Shown here: piece after piece, positions 1-7,954 of the stretch | Numbering within the stretch: the stretch's first letter is position 1 | How the letters are laid out: each line of letters starts with the position of its first letter | Assembly (NCBI GenBank): GCA_001914695.1 | Contig: MNCZ01000077.1 | Span: 1 to 38,398, forward strand | Source: Gammaproteobacteria bacterium 13_2_20CM_66_19 | GTDB lineage: Bacteria; Pseudomonadota; Gammaproteobacteria; Steroidobacterales; Steroidobacteraceae | Length of the DNA stretch: 38,398 nucleotides | Reading direction: 5' to 3' | The notes under the pieces: model-generated | The model's input: only the letters and a program-made list of their open reading frames with translations | Database searches by the model: none | What the model was told of the DNA's origin: nothing | Program-made: the position numbers and the translations under genes

Positions 1-330
1 TTGGAAGACGCGGCCATGGTCGACGGCCTCACGCGCTTTGGCGCTTTCGTCAAGATGGTGATTCCGATCTCCACCTCGGGAATTCTCACCGTGGTGATCT
101 TCACCTTCACCCTGGTCACCCAGGAGTTCGTATACGCTTTGACGTTTCTCTCTTCGGAAGCGAATCAGATGATAGGGACCGGCATCCCCATTTTTCTGGT
201 GCGTGGCGACGTTTACTACTGGGGAGGGCTGATGGCCGCATGCCTCATCGCCAGCCTGCCGATCGCGTTGCTCTACAATCTGTTCCTCGATCGCTTCATC
301 GCTGGATTCACCGTCGGCGCCGTCAAATGA
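1..330 (+). CDS. Sugar ABC transporter permease, C-terminal part (MalG/UgpE type)
   Basis: This is the last 109 residues of an inner-membrane permease that begins before the window. The visible part opens with the EAA loop (EDAAMVDGLTRFGAFVKMVI), the cytoplasmic segment by which binding-protein-dependent permeases dock on their ATPase. Two hydrophobic segments follow, at about residues 28-42 and 75-95 of the visible part, and the protein ends in a short tail typical of the MalG-like subunit of carbohydrate importers. The family imports sugars or glycerol phosphate; the substrate cannot be told from this fragment. The partner permease, binding protein and ATPase are presumably to the left, outside the window. 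The gene converges on the response regulator at 457-1110. An ATG overlaps the stop codon (ATGA at 327-330), but the frame it opens has no recognisable product. Confidence 0.85.
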   Translation: MEDAAMVDGLTRFGAFVKMVIPISTSGILTVVIFTFTLVTQEFVYALTFLSSEANQMIGTGIPIFLVRGDVYYWGGLMAACLIASLPIALLYNLFLDRFIAGFTVGAVK

Positions 331-456
331 GCGTACGCATAGGCCCCGGTGCGCGGAAGCGCCTCCAGGGCGCGGAGACAGGCGCCAGCGATCTGGCGAA
401 ATTCGGCGCCGATGCGTGCGTCGCCGGTGAGGGCGCGCCATACCGGCGGCCGCGGC

Positions 457-1110
457 TCAGCGATTCTCGAGCACCCAGCGCACGGCCGCCTGGGTCAGCT
501 CGCGGCCGTTGCGCAGCAGGAGCTTGGCGCGCAGCTTCTCGCGGTGGGTCTCTATGGTATGTACGGAGAGTCCCAGCTGCTGCGCGATGTCGCGGGTGCT
601 CTTGCCGTTGCCGATGAGCTCGAAGACTTCGAGCTCCCGCGGGCTGAGCTCCCGCACCCCGGCCGCACCGCTGCTTCGCCGGTGCAGCACCAGCTCGAGG
701 AGCCTGTCGGCCAGCTCCTTGCTGAGGTAGCGCTTACCGGCCGCCGTGGCGCGAATCGCCCCGACGATGCTGCCCGCCGCCTGCTGCTTGTTCACGTAGC
801 TGTCGGCGCCGCTGCGCAAGGCCCGCTCTCCATAGAGGGTCTCGCTGTAGGCGCTCAGAACCAGGATTTTGATGTCGGGGTCGCTCGATCGGATGGTCTC
901 GATGAGGCGCAGGCCGTGCATGTCGCTGAGGCCGAGATCGACGATCACCACGTCGGGCTTTGCGCGCCGCAGTGAGGCCGTGGCGGCCGCAGCGCTGTCC
1001 GCCTCGCCGCACACCTCCATGCCCGCCTCCTGTGCGATCCGGGCCCGCAGTCCCTCGCGAACCAGCGGATGGTCGTCGACGATGAAGACCCGGATCCGCC
1101 GGCTGGCCAC
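457..1110 (-). CDS. NarL/FixJ-family two-component response regulator
   Basis: A cytoplasmic transcription factor of about 217 residues. The N-terminal receiver domain starts VFIVDDHPLVREGL, with the acidic pair, and carries the phosphoacceptor Asp in VVIVDLGLSDMHGL and a conserved Lys near VNKQ. The C-terminal LuxR-type helix-turn-helix is clear: LSPRELEVFELIGNGKSTRD followed by a recognition helix around LSVHTIETHREKL. I chose the GTG at 1110 because receiver homology begins right there; the open frame runs further upstream, but that part is out-of-frame kinase sequence. The gene lies 46 bases downstream of the hybrid kinase at 1157-4816, whose HisKA_3 type of transmitter is the usual partner of NarL-type regulators, so the two probably form one signalling pair. 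Its target genes are not evident. Confidence 0.93.
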   Translation of the reverse strand: MASRRIRVFIVDDHPLVREGLRARIAQEAGMEVCGEADSAAAATASLRRAKPDVVIVDLGLSDMHGLRLIETIRSSDPDIKILVLSAYSETLYGERALRSGADSYVNKQQAAGSIVGAIRATAAGKRYLSKELADRLLELVLHRRSSGAAGVRELSPRELEVFELIGNGKSTRDIAQQLGLSVHTIETHREKLRAKLLLRNGRELTQAAVRWVLENR

Positions 1111-1156
1111 GGACCCGCCACTCGTCGCGGTGGCGGAGGATCTGCGCGGCGAGCCT

Positions 1157-4100
1157 CTAGCGGCCACGACCGGTAGGCACCTGCGTGCGTGAAGTGCTGC
1201 ACGACACGATCGTCCCGCCCCCCTCGCGCTGCTGGATCTGCAGCTGCCCGCCGAGCGTTGCACAGCGATACTGCATGATTCTCGACCCCAAGCCGGTGTC
1301 GCGGCGCCGCGATTCATCGAACCCGACGCCGTCGTCGGCGATCTCCAGAGCGAGCGCCCCCGCATCCCGCTGCAGCAGCCGGATCACGATGCTGCGGGGG
1401 TGCCCATGCCTCACCGCGTTCGCGACCGCCTCCCGCGCAATGCGATAGAACTGATGAGCGGTCTGCGGATCGAGGTCCTCGAGCGGATCCGCTTCCAGGG
1501 TGACGCTCGGGCCGTGCGCGTCGCGCGTGCTTTCGCACAGCGCCTCGAGCGCGGACTTGAGGTCCCCCTCATCGATCTCCACCGGGATCAGGCCTTCACA
1601 GAGCGCGCGCACCTTGGCGTTCAGCTGCTCGAGCCCGCCCGAGAGTTTCGCCATCAGCTCCCGGCCGCCGCCCTCGGCGCCGAGACCGTGGCGCGCCGCG
1701 TCGGCGAGCAGCGCGAGGCCGGTGAGATCCTGCAGCAGCACGTCGTGCAGCTCCTGCCCGACACGCTGCTGCTCCCGACTGGCGATCTCCAGCACCTGCC
1801 GCTGCAACAGTCGTTTCTCGGTCACATCGCGCAGGACGATGATCTCGATGCCGTCGGACGGTGCCCCACTCAGCTCGATGGTCCGCTGCGCTCCGTCCTT
1901 GCGGGTGAGGGTGACCACGATCGCATCCGTGCGCGCGCGCTTCTTGCGCCCCTCGTAGAGTATGGAAACCTCCTCCTTCCTGGCGCCGAACAGGGCGGCA
2001 AACCAGGCATCGAGCGTGGCAAGCTCGCCCTGGCGGTAACCGGTGAGCGCTTCCGCTGCCTCGTTGATGTAGAGGTGCGTGTCGCTCACGAAGATCGCCG
2101 CCACCGGCAGGTGGGTGACCACGTGGCGATAGGCCTCTCCCTCGTCGATCAGCTTGCGCGCTGCGACGAGCTGCGAAATGTTGGTATAGGTGACGATCAG
2201 GCCTTCGATGCGGTTGCCGGCGGTACGGTAGGGAAATACGCGCCGGATGCAGGATTGGCCGCCGAAGGATTGCATCTGCCGTTCGACGCTGGTGAGCTTC
2301 TCCAGCGCGCGGCGGCAGTCGGCGAGCAGCGGATCGTCCTGAAAATTGGTGGCGAAATCGGCGACCGGGCGGCCGAGATCTCCCGGGCGGACATTCACGA
2401 GATCCGTGATGCCGGGCGTGAAGCGCTTGACGCGCAGCTCCGTATCGAGGAACAGCGTCGCGATCTCGGTGCTCTCGAGCAGGCTGGTGAGGTCGGCATT
2501 GGCACGGTCGAGCTCGTCCACCTTCTCCTGAAGCTGGCTGTTGACGGTGATCAGCTCCTCGTTGAGCGACTGCAGCTCTTCCTTGGAGCTCTCGAGCTCC
2601 TCGTTGGCCGATTGCAGCTCCTCGTTGACCGACATGACTTCCTCGTTGGAAGCCTTGAGCTCCTCGTTGGCGCTCTCGAAGTCCTCACTGGCGCTCCGCA
2701 GGTCGTCGCGCGCCGTCCGGAGCTCATCCTCCAACTGGCGCACGAAGGGCGACTCGGGTGCGGGAGGCGCGCTGGTCGGGGGCTCGGCGCGCTCGTCGAA
2801 GCGGTCCTGGAACACCACCAGGAGCCACCCTTGCGCTTCGCGGGGCTCGGTGATCGGCCGGGCAGTCACCGAGCACGCAATGTACTGGCCGTTGCGCCTG
2901 ACGTGAGCGCTCGAGTCGACGACCGGAGCGTTGCCGTCTATCGCCTTCTGGCACAGCGCCCGTATCTTCGTGCGCAGCCCCTGCCGCGCGAGCGTCAGCA
3001 GGTTCTGCGTGGGCTGCCCGGGCGGGAACTCGAGGTAGTCCACCAGCGGACCCTGCATCGAGAGGATCTCGTAACCGCGATTGATGAGCACCGAGGCGGG
3101 TGCGTAGTGGGTCAGCGCGTGCTGCATCAGCTCGCTGGTGCGCAGCTCGCCCCGCGCCCCGGCCCCCGGTCTGGCCGTCGGGGCTTCGCGACCGCGCCGC
3201 GGCACCAGGGGCAGCTCGAGTCGGGTCGGCCGCCCCTGCGGGAGGCGCCGATACACTCGCGACTTCCTGGAGACCGGCTCGAAGAACTCGAGTGCCCGCC
3301 CGATCGATTCCGAGGGACCGAGCATCAGGTAAGCGCCGTCCTTGAGAGCGAAGTGGAACATCTGGATCGCCTTCGCCTGCACCTCGGGCTCGAGGTAGAT
3401 CAGCAGATTCCGGCAGCTGATCAGGTCGAGCTTGGAGAACGGCGGATCGGACAGCATGTTCTGCTGGGCAAAAATGATGGGGTCGCGAATCTGCTTGCTG
3501 ACCTGGTAATGGTTTTCGCCGACCCTGGTGAAGAACCTGTGCAGGCGCTCCGGCGATACGTCGCTCACGATGCTCTCGGGATAGCTTCCCTGGCGCGCCA
3601 CCTCGAGGGAGGCCTCGGAAACGTCGCTGGCGAAGATCTGAAAGTTGGGAACGCGCTTGACTGCGGCGAACTGCTCGATGAGCACCATCGAGAGCGAATA
3701 GGCCTCCTCGCCGGTGGCGCATCCGCAGCACCACACGCGGATCGCCTGATCCCCGTCCGCGTGACGGATGAGGTCGGGGATGACCTGCTCGGTGAGCACC
3801 ACAAAGGCTTCCGGCTCCCGGAAGAATGCCGTCACCCCGATCAGCAGGTCCTTGTCGAGCGCCGCGACCTCTTCGGGGTCATCCCGCAACCGCTTGAGAT
3901 AATCGTCCACCCGATCGAGGTGCAGCAGCCCCATGCGCCGCTGCACGCGGCGCATCACCATGCTCTTGCGGTAGCACCTGAAGTCGTACCGGGTCCGCGT
4001 TCGAAGCAGGGCCAGAACCCGCTTGACCGTCTCGGCTGCCTCCTGCCCGGGCGAGACGGCCTCGGGCCCGGCCTGCAGGTAGGCGTGGTTGACGTAGCGC

Positions 4101-4816
4101 AGGAGCGCGGCGGGCATGTCCTCGGGAGCGAGCACGTAGTCGACCAGGCCGGTGCCGATCGCGCTGCGCGGCATCTGGTCGTATTCGGCCGTGGCCGGAT
4201 CCTGCACCATGACCATACCGCCGACGAACTTGATCTCCTTGATGCCGGCGGTGCCGTGGCTGCCGGTGCCTGAGAAGATCACGCCGATGGCCTTTTCCTT
4301 TCGATCCTCGGCGAGTGAGCGTAAGGAAAAGTCGATCGCGGTCTGCCGGCCGCGCGCCTCCGGCGGGCGACTCAGCGCGAGCACGCCGTCGTTGAAGGCG
4401 AGATAGTGCTTGGGCGGGATCACGTACACGTGATTGCGCTCGATCGCCATGCCGTGACCGGCTTCGTGAATCGGCATGCGCGTGTATTTGGCGAGCAGCT
4501 CGACCATGAGGCTTGCATGGTTCGGATCGAGGTGTGGAATCAGCGCGAAGGCGATCCCGCCGTCGGCGGGCATCGCGCCCATGAATCGCTTGAACGCCTC
4601 CAGCCCGCCGGCCGAGGCTCCGATGGCGACTACGGGGAAGTCGGGACGCGGTGCGCTCGGCGCCGCCGCCGTGGCGTCGCTCTGTCCCGCCACGGCCGGA
4701 TGGACCTCGCGGCGCTTCCCCGCCGGCGCGCCTTTCGGCTGCACGCCCCGCGCGGTGCGCCGCGCCTGCCGGGATGATTTAGCCGAGGAAGTGCGCCGTC
4801 GGCGCGAAGTGCCCAT
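1157..4816 (-). CDS. CheB-CheR-PAS-histidine kinase hybrid sensor
   Basis: A 1219-residue soluble signalling protein with no convincing membrane segment. After a basic, low-complexity tail (1-58), residues 60-250 are a CheB methylesterase-like domain with Ser68 in GASAGG and His95 in IPHLD. At the position of the catalytic Asp there is His187 (SGTGSHGT). Residues about 265-520 are a CheR methyltransferase-like domain, with CCGCATGEEAYSL (SAM site) and ISCRNLLIYLE. A PAS-like segment follows, then a coiled coil of NEEL heptads at about 695-765, and two further PAS segments at about 770-880 and 900-1000. The C-terminus is a HisKA_3 transmitter (phosphoacceptor His in QELHDVLLQDL) with a HATPase_c domain (ADDGVGFD, TGLGSRIMQ). 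The ligand is unknown. The NarL-type regulator at 457-1110 lies directly downstream. Some domain borders are approximate. Confidence 0.92.
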   Translation of the reverse strand: MGTSRRRRTSSAKSSRQARRTARGVQPKGAPAGKRREVHPAVAGQSDATAAAPSAPRPDFPVVAIGASAGGLEAFKRFMGAMPADGGIAFALIPHLDPNHASLMVELLAKYTRMPIHEAGHGMAIERNHVYVIPPKHYLAFNDGVLALSRPPEARGRQTAIDFSLRSLAEDRKEKAIGVIFSGTGSHGTAGIKEIKFVGGMVMVQDPATAEYDQMPRSAIGTGLVDYVLAPEDMPAALLRYVNHAYLQAGPEAVSPGQEAAETVKRVLALLRTRTRYDFRCYRKSMVMRRVQRRMGLLHLDRVDDYLKRLRDDPEEVAALDKDLLIGVTAFFREPEAFVVLTEQVIPDLIRHADGDQAIRVWCCGCATGEEAYSLSMVLIEQFAAVKRVPNFQIFASDVSEASLEVARQGSYPESIVSDVSPERLHRFFTRVGENHYQVSKQIRDPIIFAQQNMLSDPPFSKLDLISCRNLLIYLEPEVQAKAIQMFHFALKDGAYLMLGPSESIGRALEFFEPVSRKSRVYRRLPQGRPTRLELPLVPRRGREAPTARPGAGARGELRTSELMQHALTHYAPASVLINRGYEILSMQGPLVDYLEFPPGQPTQNLLTLARQGLRTKIRALCQKAIDGNAPVVDSSAHVRRNGQYIACSVTARPITEPREAQGWLLVVFQDRFDERAEPPTSAPPAPESPFVRQLEDELRTARDDLRSASEDFESANEELKASNEEVMSVNEELQSANEELESSKEELQSLNEELITVNSQLQEKVDELDRANADLTSLLESTEIATLFLDTELRVKRFTPGITDLVNVRPGDLGRPVADFATNFQDDPLLADCRRALEKLTSVERQMQSFGGQSCIRRVFPYRTAGNRIEGLIVTYTNISQLVAARKLIDEGEAYRHVVTHLPVAAIFVSDTHLYINEAAEALTGYRQGELATLDAWFAALFGARKEEVSILYEGRKKRARTDAIVVTLTRKDGAQRTIELSGAPSDGIEIIVLRDVTEKRLLQRQVLEIASREQQRVGQELHDVLLQDLTGLALLADAARHGLGAEGGGRELMAKLSGGLEQLNAKVRALCEGLIPVEIDEGDLKSALEALCESTRDAHGPSVTLEADPLEDLDPQTAHQFYRIAREAVANAVRHGHPRSIVIRLLQRDAGALALEIADDGVGFDESRRRDTGLGSRIMQYRCATLGGQLQIQQREGGGTIVSCSTSRTQVPTGRGR
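2548..2695 (-). repeat. 21-base tandem repeat coding a NEEL heptad coiled coil
   Basis: Inside the hybrid kinase the plus strand repeats variations of CTCCTCGTTG every 21 bases. Read on the coding strand, this gives successive seven-residue units (NEELK, NEEVM, NEELQ, NEELE, KEELQ, NEELI), a regular acidic coiled coil between the CheR-like part and the PAS domains. Long NEEL-type coils are known in CheB-CheR-PAS hybrids, where they probably act as a signalling stalk. The copies are diverged in the third codon position, so this is a coding repeat under protein-level selection rather than a recent DNA expansion. Confidence 0.75.
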
Positions 4817-5039
4817 GGATGACCACCCCCCGGTTGCCCCGCAAGTCTCTCCCTCACATTCTAATTCTGGCCCCCGCCAAAATCACACCGCCGACCTACC
4901 ATGGGCAGGCGGGGATGGTGGAAACCGCCACCCCGGACCCCGGGCAATTCCTCGATTTACCCCGAGGACGCCTGGCGCGAGCATCGCTCGCCCGCTTGCA
5001 CGGACGCGCGACCGGAAGCGAGCTGCGTCGGGAGGGACC

Positions 5040-6434
5040 ATGCGTAGACACATGGAACGACAGGATCCACCCCCACTCGTCAGACCGCTGCATGCCCCCG
5101 CACGCATGTCTGACGCCAACGCGGTGCAGGGTACGTCCGCCGCGACTCCTGTCGCCCTCCCCCGCATCAACAACCTGCGCCGCCGGGTGCCCTGCAGCGA
5201 GACGCGCCTCGAGGAGGATGTGCTCGCGGTCATCCTGACCTCGGGTGACGGCACGCCACTCGAGGCGCTCACGCACTGGCGCTGCATGGCAGCCCTGCCT
5301 TTCGCCGGACTGTACCGCAGCATCGACTTTGCGCTCTCGAACTGCACGAACTCGGGAATCCGGCGGGTCGGGGTGGCGACGCAGTACAAGGCGCACTCGC
5401 TCATCCAGCACCTGCGCGACGGGTGGAGCCGGCTGTGGCCCGGGTCGGGCGAGTCGATCGAGCTGTGGCCGGCCCAGCGCTGCCGCAACCACGATTGCTA
5501 CCGGGGAACGGCGGATACCGCCTATCAGAACATCCATGTCATCCGCGAGCATGCCCCGACCGAATTGCTGGTGCTGGCGGGCAATCACCTCTGCCGCATG
5601 AACTACGCGCGCCTGATCGATGAGCACCGCCGCCGGAACGCGGACGTGACGCTCGCGTACATGGAGCTGCCGCTTGCGGATGCCGGGCAGTGTGGCGTTC
5701 TCAGCACCGATACCGACCACTGGGTGAGGACCTTCGTCGAGAAGCCGCTGGCGGCGGCCAACGGGCACGACACCGCCGAGCGAGCGCTGGTGTCGCTCGG
5801 GGTCTACGTGTTCGACACGAATTCGCTCATCGATCTGCTGCGCCAGGACGCGAGCGACCCGGGCTCCTGGCACGATTTCGGCCACGACATCCTGCCGGCT
5901 GCCCTCGCCGCCGGCCTCAGGGTTCTCGGCCTTCCGTTCCGCGATGCCGCGACCGACGATGCAGGCTACTGCCGCGACGTCGGCACCGTGGACGGCTACT
6001 GGCTCGCGAACATGGAGCTGCTCGCCGAACGGCCCCGGCTCGACCTCCATGACCCCGCGTGGCCGATCTGGACGCCGCTCAGCCAGCTGCCTCCGGCGAG
6101 GTTCAGCGGCCGCGGCGTGGCCCGGGAGTCGATCGTGTGCGCGGGCTGCGAGATCTTCGGGGAGGTACGGCACTCGGTGCTCTCGGTGGGCTGCGAGGTC
6201 GGCGCCCACACGGTCATCGAGGACTCCGTCATCCTGACGAACGTGCGGATCGGCCGGGGCTGCCGCATCAGGCGCGCGATCGTCGATGCCGAGTGCGCGA
6301 TTCCCGACGGAACCGTGATCGATGCCGAATCTCCGCTGACGCCGCCGAGCTACGTGTCGCCGAGCGGCATCGTGCTGTTTGCCCTGCCGCCCGCGGGCGA
6401 GTCCGGCGACTCCGCCCGCCGGCAGGCACCGTAG
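5040..6434 (+). CDS. GlgC-like nucleotidyltransferase homologue with altered active site
   Basis: A 464-residue relative of glucose-1-phosphate adenylyltransferase, the enzyme that makes ADP-glucose for glycogen. Family features are strong: IDFALSNCTNSGIRRVGVAT, YRGTADTAYQN, VEKP with the glucose-1-phosphate Lys, CRDVGTVDGYW, and a C-terminal left-handed beta-helix (about residues 340-430). Key catalytic positions are changed. The glycine-rich loop GGRGTRL is SGDGTPL (68-74), RAKPA is RCMAA (81-85), and AGDH, which holds the catalytic Asp (Asp142 in E. coli), is AGNH (Asn182). It is therefore probably not an ordinary pyrophosphorylase; a regulatory, GlgD-like or divergent role is inference. 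I chose ATG 5040 because GGGAGGG lies just upstream; ATG 5106 is an alternative. No other glycogen gene is in the window. It is divergent from the hybrid kinase. Confidence 0.85.
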   Translation: MRRHMERQDPPPLVRPLHAPARMSDANAVQGTSAATPVALPRINNLRRRVPCSETRLEEDVLAVILTSGDGTPLEALTHWRCMAALPFAGLYRSIDFALSNCTNSGIRRVGVATQYKAHSLIQHLRDGWSRLWPGSGESIELWPAQRCRNHDCYRGTADTAYQNIHVIREHAPTELLVLAGNHLCRMNYARLIDEHRRRNADVTLAYMELPLADAGQCGVLSTDTDHWVRTFVEKPLAAANGHDTAERALVSLGVYVFDTNSLIDLLRQDASDPGSWHDFGHDILPAALAAGLRVLGLPFRDAATDDAGYCRDVGTVDGYWLANMELLAERPRLDLHDPAWPIWTPLSQLPPARFSGRGVARESIVCAGCEIFGEVRHSVLSVGCEVGAHTVIEDSVILTNVRIGRGCRIRRAIVDAECAIPDGTVIDAESPLTPPSYVSPSGIVLFALPPAGESGDSARRQAP

Positions 6435-6463
6435 CGCCTGAGCCACCCGGCGCCGCGCGGATC

Positions 6464-7135
6464 CTACCTGACGCTGTAGCCCCGTCCCTCGAGACAGGCG
6501 CGCATGGCGCGCTGATACTCGCCGCGCTTTTGCTGGATCTGCTCCGGGGGCACTCCACCGCCGGACTGGGTCGGGTCGAAGCCGGTCTGGGACGACGCCC
6601 ACCTGTGACACTCGTACTTATCGCTCGCTTGGCTGTCCGCAGACTGACCGCGCTGGGGGTAGATGAACAACTCATCGCTCGGCGGCGCCTGGGTGCTCAC
6701 GCTCGGGTCGGCCGGCGGGTCCACGACCTCGTAGCCATTTTCCGCGTCGCGCCAGACATAGTAAGTGTCGTTGGCGTAGTAGTAGGGGAAGCCCCCCACC
6801 CACACCGTGGTATAGAACGGCGGCAGCACCGGCACGAACACGCCAATGGGCGCCGCCACGATCAGGAAGCTCGGCCCGCGCGGCGCGTACCAGACACCGC
6901 CCGAATAGAAGTAGCGCCCGCCTCCCTGCTCGACGCTGACGGCTCTGCCGGGAACTCCGTGCACGACCCCCCCACGGTCCGGGTAGTAGTGGTTGTGGCC
7001 GTGGCGCGCATCGAGACGTTCGGCGCGGGGACCGCCGTGGCGACCATGCTCACCGGCTTGCACAGTCGTCACTGCCACGGCCAGTGCCAGCGCCGCGATC
7101 GCCGCACCGCCGGCCGCGTAAATCCTTCCCTTCAT
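6464..7135 (-). CDS. Secreted DUF6515-like protein with C-terminal YEC-GYSVR module
   Basis: About 223 residues beginning with a signal peptide (MKGRIYAAGGAAIAALALAV, cleavage likely after VQAG). A His/Gly/Arg-rich stretch is followed by a Tyr/Trp/Gly-rich core around residues 70-135 (YFYSGGVWYAPRG, FYTTVWVGGFPYYY) resembling the DUF6515 family of exported proteins of unknown function. The C-terminus carries a module shared with the upstream gene: YPQRGQSA, YECHRWASSQTGFDP and a final ACLEGRGYSVR. The start ATG overlaps the upstream stop (TGATG), so translation is probably coupled. A periplasmic or outer-membrane location is inferred. I chose this start because the signal peptide begins here. 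It converges on the GlgC-like gene. Confidence 0.8.
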   Translation of the reverse strand: MKGRIYAAGGAAIAALALAVAVTTVQAGEHGRHGGPRAERLDARHGHNHYYPDRGGVVHGVPGRAVSVEQGGGRYFYSGGVWYAPRGPSFLIVAAPIGVFVPVLPPFYTTVWVGGFPYYYANDTYYVWRDAENGYEVVDPPADPSVSTQAPPSDELFIYPQRGQSADSQASDKYECHRWASSQTGFDPTQSGGGVPPEQIQQKRGEYQRAMRACLEGRGYSVR

Positions 7136-7710
7136 CACCGCACGCTGTAACCGCGCGCGTCGAGACAGGCGCCGATCGCGCGCCGGTAGTTCCCGGCCTT
7201 CTGCTCCTGGATGGCGGCCTGGCGCCGATCGCTCACCGCCACCGTGCGGGCCTCCTGTGCGTTGGCCGCATCGACAGTGCTGCCGATCGCGCCACCCACC
7301 ACCGCACCGGCCAGTGCGCCAGTCGCGGTTTCCCAGGGTCGGGAGATGGCCGCGCCGATGACGGCGCCGGTCACGGCGCCGACCGCCGTGCCCGTTCCCG
7401 CCGGCGGCCCGGATACGACGCGCACCCGCTCGTGCGGCGGCACACCCGGGGCGCTCGGATCGAAGCCCGTCTGCTGAGTGGCCCACTGGCTGCACTCGTA
7501 GTGATCGCGATCCTGCTGCTGCGCGCTCTGGCCGTGCAATGGATAGGCATAGACATCGCTGCTTGGCGGCGGCGGCGGTGGTGGCGCCTCCCGGTACACG
7601 CGCGCCGGTCGCGGGGGCTGCTCGACGCAGCCCGCGAGGAAGCCAGCCACGGAGCCAACTGCCGCCAGGGTGAGCGCCGTACGAATAATCGTCTTCATTC
7701 GGTTAGTCAT
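7135..7710 (-). CDS. Glycine-zipper lipoprotein with YEC-GYSVR module
   Basis: About 191 residues. A lipoprotein signal peptide ends in the lipobox LAGC near residue 28, then comes a Pro-rich linker (seven prolines in a row). Next is YPLHGQSA and YECSQWATQQTGFDP, then a glycine zipper of about 55 residues (GAVTGAVIGAAISRP, GALAGAVVGGAIGS) of the 17-kDa surface antigen/SlyB type, and the ending ACLDARGYSVR. Glycine zippers of this kind insert in or associate with membranes, so an outer-membrane lipoprotein is likely. The same flanking module without the zipper forms the end of the next gene, so here the zipper sits inside the module. ATG 7710 was chosen; ATG 7698 would give a shorter signal peptide. 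A sigma-E-like promoter lies about 100 bases upstream. Confidence 0.82.
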   Translation of the reverse strand: MTNRMKTIIRTALTLAAVGSVAGFLAGCVEQPPRPARVYREAPPPPPPPSSDVYAYPLHGQSAQQQDRDHYECSQWATQQTGFDPSAPGVPPHERVRVVSGPPAGTGTAVGAVTGAVIGAAISRPWETATGALAGAVVGGAIGSTVDAANAQEARTVAVSDRRQAAIQEQKAGNYRRAIGACLDARGYSVR

Positions 7711-7813
7711 CGGACCCGTCCCATTGAAGCGCACCGCTGCCTCCTAAACGCGAACCGCAGGGCCGCGGTTGACAGTGCGGGAGCGGCGGCGCGCCAGGCC
7801 GGAACACGCCGGA

Positions 7814-7842
7814 TTTGACGTTCACGCACCGCTGCAAGTTCC
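7814..7842 (-). promoter_or_regulatory. Sigma-E-type promoter of the envelope lipoprotein pair
   Basis: On the minus strand the sequence reads GGAACTT, a 16-base spacer, then GTCAAA. This matches the extracytoplasmic sigma-E consensus (GGAACTT, about 16 bases, GTCAAA or TCTGA-like) at nearly every position. It faces the lipoprotein gene starting at 7710, giving a leader of about 100 bases. It lies in a non-coding interval, and rpoE itself is in the window. Motif-only evidence. Confidence 0.65.
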
Positions 7843-7913
7843 GCACGCCGCGCCAACCTTCGCGCGCCACGGCGCGTCCAACACGCCGCCGCACTGACTG
7901 TGATCAATTGTTA

Positions 7914-7947
7914 AGGTGCTCCGCACCTCCACACTCGGATGGAGTGT
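7914..7947 (-). terminator. Possible terminator after kdsB: two adjacent hairpins
   Basis: Just past the kdsB stop there are two perfect small inverted repeats: ACACTC/GAGTGT with a 5-base loop (7931-7947) and AGGTGC/GCACCT with a 3-base loop (7914-7928). On the minus strand the second is followed by TTAACAATTG, which is AT-rich but not a clean U-tract. They sit where the six-gene operon should end, so a weak intrinsic terminator or an mRNA 3'-end protecting structure is plausible. Confidence 0.4.
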
Positions 7948-7954
7948 AACTCCT

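Noticed and set aside
327-617. A possible small gene starting at the ATGA overlap with the ABC permease stop
   Set aside because: The frame has no family pattern, is Arg/Ala/Gly-rich, and its second half lies antisense to the response regulator. It is most likely chance.
1400-4273. A 957-codon open frame on the plus strand opposite the hybrid kinase
   Set aside because: Antisense shadow of the CheB-CheR-kinase gene. Its repeated Leu-rich segments are simply the complement of the NEEL heptads.
4917-4967. Small inverted repeats (GGTGG/CCACC and CCTCG/CGAGG) before the GlgC-like gene
   Set aside because: Only five-base stems with no T-tract and no relation to a gene end; expected by chance in GC-rich DNA.
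4896-6611. A 571-codon minus-strand frame over the GlgC-like gene
   Set aside because: No domain is recognisable, while the plus-strand frame has strong family motifs.
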